A DNA stretch of 64,000 nucleotides from Pseudomonas kitaguniensis. Its GTDB lineage: Bacteria > Pseudomonadota > Gammaproteobacteria > Pseudomonadales > Pseudomonadaceae. The notes beneath the pieces were generated by a model that was not told the origin of the DNA, did no database searches, and worked only from the letters and a program-made list of their open reading frames with translations. A program made the position numbers and the translations under genes. The stretch lies in NCBI RefSeq assembly GCF_009296165.1, contig NZ_VUAZ01000019.1, positions 91,987 to 155,986 on the forward strand, read 5' to 3'. Positions 8,278 to 15,637 of the stretch are shown one piece after another; positions within the stretch are counted from its first letter, which is position 1; each line of letters opens with the position of its first letter.

Positions 8278-8631
8278 ATGGAACATTCCACCCAATTTCC
8301 TGTGCTGTTGTTTTCCTACGGCACCTTGCAAGACAAAGCCGTACAACTCGCCAACTTCGGCCGCGAACTGGTCGGCCAACACGACGCGATGCTCGGCTAT
8401 TCGCAAAGCTGGGTAGAAATCACCGACCCCGAGGTGCTCGCCACCAGCGGCAAAACCCACCACCCTATCGTCGCGCCCACCACCGAACCGGCGGCCAGCG
8501 TTGAAGGCAAGGTCTTTCAGATCAATCAAGAGGAGCTTGTGGCGGCGGATGCCTACGAAGTCTCGGACTACAAACGCGTGTCGGTGGCGCTGGCGTCGGG
8601 GCTGACCGCGTGGGTGTACGTGCAAGCCTGA
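8278..8631 (+). CDS. Gamma-glutamylcyclotransferase / AIG2-fold protein
   Basis: A 117-aa protein with the GGCT/AIG2 signature near the N-terminus (LLFSYGTLQDKAVQ) and a central VEGKVFQINQEELVAADAYE, where the conserved acidic pair (D-x-Y-E) sits. Family members cyclise gamma-glutamyl amines or peptides to 5-oxoproline; many small bacterial ones are uncharacterised. It lies 17 bases after the M24 peptidase homologue and is probably cotranscribed. Confidence 0.8.
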   Translation: MEHSTQFPVLLFSYGTLQDKAVQLANFGRELVGQHDAMLGYSQSWVEITDPEVLATSGKTHHPIVAPTTEPAASVEGKVFQINQEELVAADAYEVSDYKRVSVALASGLTAWVYVQA

Positions 8632-8732
8632 AGATGAAAATTGCGGGGAAGTGATTTCAATCCGCCAGCGCGGCGATTAGAGTGGCGCGCTTTCGAGAAT
8701 TGAGTCTCGATTTTTGCCCATGGAGTTACCCC

Positions 8733-9068
8733 GTGAAGTACGTCAGTAAAGTGGTTGCAGCAGCCGTTCTTGGTTTCACCCTCGCAGGCTGCACCGGCAC
8801 CGCCATCAAATCCCCGCAGTACGACAGCAGCCAATACACCGTTCTGGGCCACAGTGAAGCCAGCGCCACCGGCATCATGCTGTTCGGGATTATCCCGATC
8901 GGCCAGAACAGCCGTTTCGTACGCGCCCAGACTGCAGCCATCAAGGCCAAAGGCGGCGACGCGCTGATCAACACCCAAGTACAGGAAAACTGGTTCTGGG
9001 CTTGGGTGCTGAGCGGTTACACCACCAAGATCTCGGGTGACGTGATCAAGCTGAAAACCGCGCAATAA
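8733..9068 (+). CDS. Small lipoprotein
   Basis: A 111-aa protein with a classical lipoprotein signal: a short basic start, hydrophobic core AAAVLGFTL and lipobox LAGC with Cys20 as the lipidation site. The mature part contains repeated Gly/Ile-rich strands (GIMLFGIIPIGQNSRF) and ALINTQVQENWFWAW, seen in uncharacterised Pseudomonas lipoproteins. The GTG at 8733 has GGAG 8 bases upstream and puts the signal peptide at the N-terminus; the longer frame from 8682 would bury it. Function unknown. Confidence 0.75.
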   Translation: MKYVSKVVAAAVLGFTLAGCTGTAIKSPQYDSSQYTVLGHSEASATGIMLFGIIPIGQNSRFVRAQTAAIKAKGGDALINTQVQENWFWAWVLSGYTTKISGDVIKLKTAQ

Positions 9069-9136
9069 GTGTGAGCTTGCCAGGGCGCTGACCCTGGCAA
9101 GCGACGTATCATGGGCCAGACTTTCGAGGACGGCCC

Positions 9137-10177
9137 ATGAACCTCAGTATTCTTTACGCACTCGCCGCCGCCGCCCTGTTCGGCGCCAGCACCCCGCTCG
9201 CCAAAAGCCTCGGCCTGAGCCTCTCGCCCGTGCTACTCGCCGGCCTGCTCTACCTCGGCAGCGGCATCGGCCTCGCCTGCGTACGCCTTTTGCGTGATCG
9301 CGGCTGGAAACCAACCGGACTGACACCTTCTGAATGGCCCTGGCTGCTCGGTGCCATCGCGTTCGGCGGCATCCTCGGGCCGGTCGCGTTGATGTTCGGC
9401 CTGACCCGCACCGCTGGCGCGACCGCCTCCCTGATGCTCAACCTTGAATCGGTACTGACCGCCGTAATCGCCTGGCTGGTGTTTAAAGAAAACGCCGACC
9501 GGCGAATCGTCCTCGGGATGCTCGCCATCGTGCTCGGCGGCGTGGTGTTGTCGTGGTCCGACGGCGGCGGAACCGACCAAGATTGGACCGGGCCGTTTGC
9601 CGTCGCGCTGGCCTGTGTGTGCTGGGGGATTGATAACAACCTCACGCGCAAAGTGTCCGCCGGCGACGCGCTGTTTATCGCTGGCGCCAAAGGCTTGATT
9701 GCAGGGTTGGTCAATTGCAGTTTGGCGCTGTACCTCGGCGCGCAGATTCCAGGAGTGGCGCAGTGGGCGCCTATCCTGTTGGTCGGGTTTCTGGGGTATG
9801 GCATCAGCCTGGTCATGTTTGTGTTGGCGTTACGCGGGCTGGGCAGTGCGCGCACGGGGGCGTACTTCTCGACAGCACCGTTCCTCGGTGCGGCGGTGGC
9901 GTTGCTGGCGTTCGGCGAGTCGGTGACCGTCGCGTTCTGGATTGCTTCGGCGTTGATGGCCGTGGGCGTGTGGCTGCACCTGACGGAACGCCACGCGCAT
10001 GAGCATCAACACGAGGCGACGGAGCACGCGCATCGGCATGTGCACGATGAACACCATCAACATGAGCATGGGTTTGAGTGGGATTCGGCAGAGCCGCATA
10101 GCCATGTGCATGTACACAGCGTGATACGGCATAGCCATGCGCATTTTCCGGATGTGCATCATCGGCATCGTCATTGA
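9137..10177 (+). CDS. EamA/DMT-family transporter with a His-rich C-terminal tail
   Basis: A 346-aa inner-membrane protein with ten hydrophobic helices in two EamA repeats (residues about 1-135 and 150-285), the layout of drug/metabolite exporters. After the last helix (ALMAVGVWLHL) comes a soluble tail of about 60 residues containing 23 histidines, mostly as HxH pairs (HAHEHQHE, HVHVHSVIRHSHAH, HHRHRH). Such tails bind Zn, Ni or Co in metal transporters and chaperones. This suggests metal-linked export or metal sensing, which is inference. No metal-responsive regulator lies next to it. Confidence 0.85.
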   Translation: MNLSILYALAAAALFGASTPLAKSLGLSLSPVLLAGLLYLGSGIGLACVRLLRDRGWKPTGLTPSEWPWLLGAIAFGGILGPVALMFGLTRTAGATASLMLNLESVLTAVIAWLVFKENADRRIVLGMLAIVLGGVVLSWSDGGGTDQDWTGPFAVALACVCWGIDNNLTRKVSAGDALFIAGAKGLIAGLVNCSLALYLGAQIPGVAQWAPILLVGFLGYGISLVMFVLALRGLGSARTGAYFSTAPFLGAAVALLAFGESVTVAFWIASALMAVGVWLHLTERHAHEHQHEATEHAHRHVHDEHHQHEHGFEWDSAEPHSHVHVHSVIRHSHAHFPDVHHRHRH

Positions 10178-10510
10178 GGCTGGGAACGCGTCAAACAAGC
10201 AGATTTGGGCAACGTCCTACACTCCATTCGGAAGCGTCGGCCTGTCGCTTCAAAATTGCCGAGCCTATAGTCACGCGGTCGCCCACAAGGCGATCGGGTT
10301 TGGCGACTCGACGACAATCGACAGAAACGTCTACGCATGTTTGCGGGATGCTTCTGCACGCAATAAGCTGCTCAACGGTAGCTGTGCGCGGGAGACCTTC
10401 GGGTCTGCCGGTTTTCCGATTGTCCCGGTTCGCCAACCTGCGTACAGCTGCCACCTTTTGTTTGGCGACAAATGTGTGGTTGCTATCCTTCGACAGCCGG
10501 AGCTCCACAT
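10178..10510 (+). promoter_or_regulatory. Structured 5' region upstream of the DUF3077 gene
   Basis: This 333-base stretch has no gene. It holds a nested RNA-like structure at 10377-10452: outer helix GGTAGCTGT / ACAGCTGCC (10377-10385 with 10444-10452, one G-U pair), enclosing AGACC-TTCG-GGTCT at 10393-10406, a perfect C(UUCG)G tetraloop hairpin. From memory, similar sequence stands before several small orphan genes in P. fluorescens genomes, suggesting a conserved leader or sRNA. I cannot check that here. Confidence 0.45.
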
Positions 10511-10780
10511 ATGAATCAATACATCGCCCTGACCAGCAACGACAGCGCCACCCCTGCCCTTTTTATCGACACCACCGTGCCACTGGAAATACTCCTCGAC
10601 GCAGCTACTTGCAGGCTTCGGGCGGTCACCCAAGTCCTTGAGAACCTTGCACTGCGCAGTGAAATAAGTACTGATGCCGTTGTACTCAGCGATTTCGCGT
10701 TGCTCTGCTCAGTCCCCCTGCGCGACGGGTGCGACTTGCTCGATGTCATTGCGCGGCGGATGGATATGCCCCGCGAGTGA
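10511..10780 (+). CDS. DUF3077 family small protein
   Basis: An 89-aa protein with the DUF3077 pattern: an acidic N-terminal half (LFIDTTVPLEILLDAATCRL), a mid helix and a C-terminal CDLLDVIARRM. These proteins are multi-copy in Pseudomonas and of unknown function. The ATG at 10511 follows GGAG at 8 bases spacing. It is followed by a strong terminator, so it is monocistronic. Confidence 0.75.
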   Translation: MNQYIALTSNDSATPALFIDTTVPLEILLDAATCRLRAVTQVLENLALRSEISTDAVVLSDFALLCSVPLRDGCDLLDVIARRMDMPRE

Positions 10781-10817
10781 TCTAAAAACCGCAAACTTTC
10801 AAAATCCATAAATACAA

Positions 10818-10854
10818 AACCCCTGATTTCTCACGAAACCAGGGGTTCGTTTAT
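10818..10854 (+). terminator. Rho-independent terminator after DUF3077
   Basis: Stem AACCCCTG / CAGGGGTT (10818-10825 with 10840-10847) followed by CGTTTAT. It resembles the hairpin at 13364-13404 in stem and loop sequence. Confidence 0.7.
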
Positions 10855-10947
10855 ACGATATTGGGGGGTGATGCGCTGTAAATGAACCTGCCCGTTTGCC
10901 CAATATGATTCGTGGCGCGGGCGACCAGCGATTGGAAATGCTGCAGG

Positions 10948-11193
10948 TCACTCCCTCGCGGCGCGCTCGGCTCGGCCGATGGCATTTGCCACTTCCTCAG
11001 CCAGTTCAGCACCTGCTGCAAATACCGCCTCCAGCGTTTGCCGCGCATCGTCGTGCAACCGTTGCATCTCCAGCGGCGGCGTCTCGACGGCATTAGCCTT
11101 GGCCAGCGCTGATATGGAGTCATCCCAGGCGTGGCGGGCTAACTGATAGGCATCACTGGCGGGTTTGAGCGGTTTACTGTCGATCATAGGCAA
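10948..11193 (-). CDS. Small hypothetical helical protein
   Basis: An 81-aa protein, mostly alpha-helical and acidic (ALAKANAVETPPLEMQRLHD, then VFAAGAELAEEVANAIGRAE). No domain is recognised. It resembles the short orphan proteins found beside DUF3077 genes in Pseudomonas. The start is uncertain: TTG at 11193 has AAAGGA at 9 bases; ATG at 11187 is 15 bases from it; GTG at 11211 has no ribosome site. Confidence 0.5.
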   Translation of the reverse strand: MPMIDSKPLKPASDAYQLARHAWDDSISALAKANAVETPPLEMQRLHDDARQTLEAVFAAGAELAEEVANAIGRAERAARE

Positions 11194-11211
11194 GGTCGTG
11201 GTTCCTTTCAC

Positions 11212-11822
11212 GCGTGATTAAAGTCTATGAATAGCCGCGTTTCCAACATGGCTTTCACTTTCAAGCGTAGCAAGGTCAGTGGTGAGATCCTTTAAGAAAA
11301 TTCTTAAAAATCACTGTCTGATTTGGCCGAATCTACGGGAGCCAGCCGTAGAGCTTTTCAATACAGGTCAGAGCAAAAAAAATCAAGCCATTGATTTATA
11401 TGTACTTTAATTCCTAACTTTATCGCATACCTTTCCTCACCGCGAAACGGTCGGAAACCAAGCCCAGTGTTTACAAGGGGCCTAGCGTATTTATAACCCT
11501 TATTTTGCATTCCTGACCTTTATTACCAGCTTTCGACCCCCACCTGAAAATCACTTTTATTTTCTTCCTACCTGTGTTCAGCCGACATTTCTTTAACCGT
11601 TCCCTGCCCAGGACGACGAGCCACTAATACTGCCCGTAGCCCCTGCAGGATTGTCACGTCAACCCTTCTATTCCAAAGCGTATAAGTACTATTTTTCAAG
11701 CGCTGCCCATAGGTTGCTTCCGCCATTTCGCCTTTAGGCATAGAGACTTAAAAACAGACGGATGGAGCGGAGGATTGCACAAACAACAGTTTGTAAAGAT
11801 AAGAGACATACTTAAGCCAAAA
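11212..11822. other. AT-rich gene-poor stretch with a decayed gene copy
   Basis: No intact gene is seen. Bases about 11605-11785 (minus strand) are an imperfect copy of 12310-12470. The copy here can be read as a short frame containing MAEATYGQRLKN, with no ribosome site. It is probably the relic of a small secreted-protein gene that also occurs, also decayed, at 12.3-12.5 kb. Confidence 0.4.
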
Positions 11823-11993
11823 TTACAGAGTCAGCTCCAGAATAGCATTAACTATATCGTTTTGATTACGTCGCAGCGCCGCTATGACTTTTTCTAGAGA
11901 CGCACCCGTCTGCGACATTACAAGCTCAATATCTTTAGGATCTATTCCATCTAAATCTAAATCTAAATCTAAACCTATTTTTCCCGATGTCAT
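11823..11993 (-). CDS. 56-aa protein with an alpha-NAC-like UBA domain
   Basis: A complete 56-aa frame with ATG at 11993 and GAGGA 7 bases upstream. The N-terminal part is an acidic run of alternating Leu-Asp (residues 8-15). Residues 17-56 (IDPKDIELVMSQTGASLEKV continuing IAALRRNQNDIVNAILELTL) look very like the C-terminal UBA domain of the nascent-polypeptide-associated complex alpha subunit: the pattern DIELVMSQ, S..K, AL..N.NDIVNAI.ELT is shared. UBA domains are three-helix protein-binding modules. No ubiquitin or NAC system exists in Pseudomonas, so the partner is unknown. The small size could also fit the leader of a modified peptide, but no modifying enzyme is adjacent. Assignment is from remembered family sequence. 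Confidence 0.6.
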   Translation of the reverse strand: MTSGKIGLDLDLDLDGIDPKDIELVMSQTGASLEKVIAALRRNQNDIVNAILELTL

Positions 11994-12566
11994 GGCTCTT
12001 TCCTCATTAGATTGTATCGTCCGGCTTAGAAACCGATAACTAGCATTGATAGGTATAGCATCAAACTAGATCCCCATCTGATTACTTTACTGCTTGGTCG
12101 ATCTGGGCTGGCGGGGTGTTCTCATCAGTTAATTTTTCTCACAAAACCGTATGAAGCTCGAAAATCTGACTCTCTAAATTACTGAAGCCCTTGCACCGCA
12201 GGTACTACAGCCCTATTCGCCATGCTCATCAGCTCGCTCGTTTCTCACTGCCGTTATGTGACACTCAGTTTTTGAAAACACACCAAAATCCGCGCTTTTC
12301 TTTTTTGACGACTCTAGTCCGGGCCTCTACGCTTTTAGCCGTTGTCACCTCGCGGGGTGTGCCGTGAATTGCACGAGTACCACTCTCCGAGCACTGCACA
12401 TAGGTGGCTTTCGCATTGGCCGTAGAGACTAAAAAAGCAGACGGAGAATCGGGGGATACTCCAGACCTTCCGTAAATAAGCCACCACTGTCTCTACAAGT
12501 AATCTTATAGGGGCAGTGCTGCTTATTTTCACTGGTTAAGGGTAGCTCAATTTTGTGGGTCTTATA
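11994..12566. other. Gene-poor stretch with the second decayed copy
   Basis: No intact gene. The minus strand at about 12250-12470 reads PSAFLVSTANAKATYVQCSE and continues to a stop without a start codon. This resembles the end of a signal peptide plus a mature region, and it pairs with the imperfect copy at about 11605-11785. A 65-codon frame at 12335-12532 covers the same DNA in another phase and is probably not real. Confidence 0.4.
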
Positions 12567-12953
12567 TCACCGCGACTGCACCTGCCCGGCCAGGTCCGCT
12601 TCGTCCTTCTCGCGTTGGAGTTCCCGTAGAGACTTTACTATATCCTTGCAATTTGCATCTAGATTAGCAGCCTGTTTCCTCGTCAACTGGGGCCCAAGCT
12701 GGTTCTTGCACAAATTATAGTGCTCATCTTTAATATCCTCATTCGTTTGTAGGAACACTGCACCATAGGCTTGACGGGGAATGCCAGAGTTTATTGCGAG
12801 TACAAATAGTGCGGCGGCGAATAGTGGAAGCCGTAAGTCCTTGGTGAATTCACTATCCGCAGGTTGCGCATCTGACTGCATTACCTTTGAAACCTTGAAA
12901 ACCGGCGCACCCTGAATGGCTCTAAAAAAATTCGCGCATGCCCAAATTTTCAT
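12567..12953 (-). CDS. Hypothetical single-pass membrane protein
   Basis: A 128-aa protein starting at an ATG preceded by GGAGG. It has a short N-terminal part, one hydrophobic helix (LRLPLFAAALFVLAINSGI, about residues 40-58), then a soluble, charged, Cys-containing region (HYNLCKNQL ... NLDANCKDIVKSL) that could form one disulfide if periplasmic. No family is recognised. It lies in the AT-rich zone left of the island. Confidence 0.55.
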   Translation of the reverse strand: MKIWACANFFRAIQGAPVFKVSKVMQSDAQPADSEFTKDLRLPLFAAALFVLAINSGIPRQAYGAVFLQTNEDIKDEHYNLCKNQLGPQLTRKQAANLDANCKDIVKSLRELQREKDEADLAGQVQSR

Positions 12954-13363
12954 AACGCCTCCAAAAAAATAAAATCGGAGATACAACTTATCCACCTTAA
13001 AAAAAACATATCACTGTCAAAACTAACAGTCAGCAATACGCATTTGGAATAACGTTTATTCCAATTCAAAAAACTAAGATCGAGAGGAGGATGTAAAGCT
13101 ATCGCCGCACACTTGGACACTCAACAGTGGGAACCAAAATCCAAACGTCGACGAATTTGACATTTTGCGCCGTAGGTGTAGATACGGCTCATGGAAAAAG
13201 CCCTCGCGTGAGCGTGAGAGCCTGTTTCCATAATCGCCTCTGCGTGAATAAAGCCCGGCGAACGCTGACCGTAGGCACTGTGATCAATGAGGTGCGGGCT
13301 CAAATTTATAAACCAGAAAACCACCGATCTGCCCCGTATGGCCGTTTTTCGAACGCAAAAAAC
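12954..13363. other. Intergenic stretch without a convincing gene
   Basis: An AT-rich start followed by about 300 bases of mixed composition. A plus-strand frame (from 13127) runs through the terminator and the tRNA-like repeat and is not credible. I see no promoter, RNA gene or recognisable relic. Confidence 0.4.
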
Positions 13364-13404
13364 CACAAACCCCCGACTTTCTCTAGGAGAATCAGGGGTT
13401 TGTG
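13364..13404 (-). terminator. Terminator next to the outermost tRNA-Ser 3'-end copy
   Basis: Stem CACAAACCCC / GGGGTTTGTG (13364-13373 with 13395-13404), extended by TTCTC/GAGAA, followed on the minus strand by TTTTTT. It stands just downstream of the tRNA 3'-end copy in tRNA orientation, so it may be the ancestral terminator of the tRNA-Ser gene. Confidence 0.7.
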
Positions 13405-13415
13405 TTTACATAATG

Positions 13416-13438
13416 TGGCGGTGAAGGAGAGACTCGAA
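13416..13438 (-). repeat. attachment-site copy: 3' end of tRNA-Ser (outer left end)
   Basis: TGGCGGTGAAGGAGAGA-C-TCGAA matches the 3' end of the tRNA-Ser gene at 50757 in 22 of 23 positions. It marks the left end of element 1. Confidence 0.75.
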
Positions 13439-14171
13439 AGCACCCGCTCGTCAATTTTTCTCTCTACCCCCCCGGAATACAAGGGCTGTAGCCCGGTGAA
13501 ATTTTTGAGGCCTGTCCCACGTTGGTCCCATGGATTAATACGGATAAATGAGAGCTAGTGTCATGAATACGGCAAAAAGCGCCAGTTCCCTCACAAAATC
13601 AACAAGCCACCGGTAGCATCCCGGCGCACGTATTTCCTCATTCCAAACCCTCGCCCCACCACCGTAACTTTATTTCCAGGAATATATCGCCTTTTATTTT
13701 CAAACTTTTTACGTTCTTAATAATCGCTAAAAATCATATGTGCTTTTATCTTGCCAATCCGAATTATTGCGCTAGGATCAATTTTCTACGATATGAACGC
13801 CGGAGTTTTCCCACATGAAAAGGATGACATCAATGACCCTGCCCCTCCATTAATCGCTTAACTTTCATCACGTTAACCCAGGCTTATTTTTGGCCGGCAT
13901 TTCAACGGCCTTTTATTGCGCAGCGCTCAAGATCCGCATAGCCCCAAGCTATTCGCACCGATTAACGATTGACAGCTGCCAAGCATTAGGGCAATACCAG
14001 GCCATCGATACGTTGCTGACCTGATTCATATCATAAACTCCGTATCGTATACCTGCGACGATTCAACTCGACCTGGCTAAAGCATTAAGTCTGGGTGGTT
14101 CACTATTACAAAGCAAAGTCCCGCCCCCCGCCAATTTAGGCTTGGTTGGAAATCTTAATAAGGAATCGACA
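13439..14171. other. Left part of element 1, no gene seen
   Basis: About 730 bases of AT-rich DNA between the outer attachment copy and the hot-dog gene. Only very short frames occur. The last 130 bases presumably carry the promoter of the following gene. Confidence 0.4.
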
Positions 14172-15011
14172 ATGAAAACTTTAAACATTCCAGACATTTG
14201 CGATCACATTGCGGTTCAAGCACCGTATTTCGCTTTTGAAAGATTGGAGGGGCAAAGGCAAACGATCAGTGGTGATTTTGTATCGGAGCAAAATATAGGG
14301 TATGAGCGAGGCGGCTTATCGTATGCCGAAATAGGAAGGCACTTAGCGATTCTGGGCTCTTGCGCCGCCGTGGTGGATAAGACCGAAGGGAAAAATTATT
14401 ACTTGGCGTCCAAAGCCACGCTTAGGATATTTCGAAGCCCTAACAACGAAAGAAAATTTCAAGCGTCCGCGGAAGTTATTACTCAAAGCAAACGAGTACT
14501 CGTAATCAGCGCTACTGCCTCTGATGGTCAACCATTTGCCCACCTGAACTGTGAGTATCAGATTCTTTCAGAGGCAGTGTTTGCCAAAGCATTCAGTGGG
14601 TATAAAACTGCCCGAATGCCTCTGTCGCAAATCTCTCCGTACTCGAAACCAATTGAACTGGATTTTTACGACCCTGATGGTTGGACGCTGACGGCAAAAA
14701 GTAAACCGTTATTACCCGACTGTTTTCCCGGGCATTTTTCGGAGTTCCCTACTTGGCCAGTTGCTATAATCGCTGGGGCAGTAGGTCAAGTGACTACCCG
14801 CCTACTCCATCACATGCTAAACAAAAAAGCCAGCTACAACATTGCTCATATTGACTTAATCGCGTTGAAATTGACTTCATCAGTCGAACCACTTTTTTTT
14901 GATGTCGAAAGTACTTCCGCATCCGCCGCTCTTTCCCGATATACCTTCTCTGCAAAGATACGCACTAAAGACTTACTAGTAGCCACTATAGAGATAGAGC
15001 TATATACCTAA
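14172..15011 (+). CDS. Double hot-dog-fold protein (FabA/FabZ-like)
   Basis: A 279-aa protein. The C-terminal half contains PDCFPGHFSEFPTWPVAIIA, the layout of the FabZ active-site loop (x-F-x-x-H-F-P-x-x-P-x-x-P-x-V) with His kept but several prolines changed. The N-terminal half contains GGLSYAEIGRHLAILGSCAA and a Phe/Arg-rich strand, suggesting a second hot-dog repeat. Thioester dehydratase or thioesterase activity on acyl-ACP/CoA is likely. No polyketide or fatty-acid gene lies next to it. The ATG at 14172 has AAGGA 7 bases upstream. Low GC marks it as acquired. Confidence 0.55.
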   Translation: MKTLNIPDICDHIAVQAPYFAFERLEGQRQTISGDFVSEQNIGYERGGLSYAEIGRHLAILGSCAAVVDKTEGKNYYLASKATLRIFRSPNNERKFQASAEVITQSKRVLVISATASDGQPFAHLNCEYQILSEAVFAKAFSGYKTARMPLSQISPYSKPIELDFYDPDGWTLTAKSKPLLPDCFPGHFSEFPTWPVAIIAGAVGQVTTRLLHHMLNKKASYNIAHIDLIALKLTSSVEPLFFDVESTSASAALSRYTFSAKIRTKDLLVATIEIELYT

Positions 15012-15057
15012 GCTGTTTTACCCGAGGAGGGAAATATAGTCCTATGAGCGCAGCCGG

Positions 15058-15301
15058 GCTTTACGCCACATGAGCAGACCTCCTCCTCGAGCCAGTGATT
15101 CACCTGCGCCATGCAGGCCTGAATCGGCTCCAGCTCATTGGTCGCATAGATCTGCGCCGCCTCTCTGACCGATCCAAACCCACCCGCGCTCTGCGGCACG
15201 GTGCCCATAAGCTGCGGCGGAATGCGCAAGCTGTTCAGCACGTCGTCGTGAGTCTGGTTTCTGGGTTGAATTCGGCCTTGGCAACAAACCTTCATCGCCA
15301 T
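15058..15301 (-). pseudogene. Fragment of a P2-like phage portal protein
   Basis: The minus strand encodes THDDVLNSLRIPPQLMGTVP and GGFGSVREAAQIYATNELEP, which is the C-terminal region of P2 gpQ-type portal proteins (R-x-P-P-Q-L-M-G, G-G-F-G, N-E-L-E-P). Only about 60 of roughly 340 residues remain, and both ends run into unrelated codons. It is the relic of a P2-like prophage inside element 1. Confidence 0.75.
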
Positions 15302-15412
15302 CAGATTTCTGATAGTCAGACTCTAGAGCATGTAAGACACAGAACGTGACAGCCTAGCGTTAGAAGGGACGTGCCGGAGAGCGAGAGTAGTACAATCAAG
15401 TAGTACAAACGA

Positions 15413-15453
15413 AAAAGCCCGTGAACTCTAATTAACTGAATTCACGGGCTTTT
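15413..15453. terminator. Bidirectional terminator beside the inner attachment copy
   Basis: A perfect 13-bp stem AAAAGCCCGTGAA / TTCACGGGCTTTT (15413-15425 with 15441-15453) with T-runs on both strands. It abuts the tRNA 3'-end copy at 15461, so it probably came in with element 1 as its attP-flanking terminator. Confidence 0.8.
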
Positions 15454-15460
15454 CTAAATA

Positions 15461-15474
15461 TGGCGGTGAAGGAG
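15461..15474 (-). repeat. attachment-site copy: 3' end of tRNA-Ser (left end of element 2)
   Basis: The 14-bp TGGCGGTGAAGGAG is identical to the 3' terminus of the tRNA-Ser gene at 50757-50770. It lies 164 bp before the integrase gene, the usual place for attL of a P4-type element. Confidence 0.8.
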
Positions 15475-15594
15475 TCCGCCAAATTAGAATCCACCACAAA
15501 CTCAACAAGCCTCCTAACCCTTTATATTAAGGCACTTTTAAGCCTATCATCGTCTTAAGACATCTACCAACATTCGTCACCTTCCTAGCCTTTG

Positions 15595-15618
15595 TGGGGG
15601 AACAAATGGGGGAACAAA
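15595..15618 (+). repeat. Tandem 12-bp repeats, probable integrase arm-type sites
   Basis: Two adjacent perfect copies of TGGGGGAACAAA between attL and the integrase gene. The same tandem pair (one mismatch) occurs at 50683-50706, near the other end of the element, in the same orientation. Confidence 0.65.
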
Positions 15619-15637
15619 CCAGATAAAGGATATTCCC

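Noticed and set aside
10860..10875. TTGGGGGGTGATGCG next to the terminator at 10818 as an outermost attachment copy
   Set aside because: Only about 10 of 14 positions match, so not supportable, although the adjacent hairpin resembles that at 13364.
11951..11973. Tandem TAAATC repeats as a microsatellite or CRISPR-like array
   Set aside because: They encode the Leu-Asp run of the 56-aa protein and are too short; no CRISPR array or cas gene was seen in the window.
12335..12532. 65-codon minus-strand frame
   Set aside because: Alternate phase over the decayed repeat copy; the coherent reading is in another phase without a start.
13127..13558. 143-codon plus-strand frame
   Set aside because: Runs through a terminator and the tRNA-like attachment repeat; no ribosome site.
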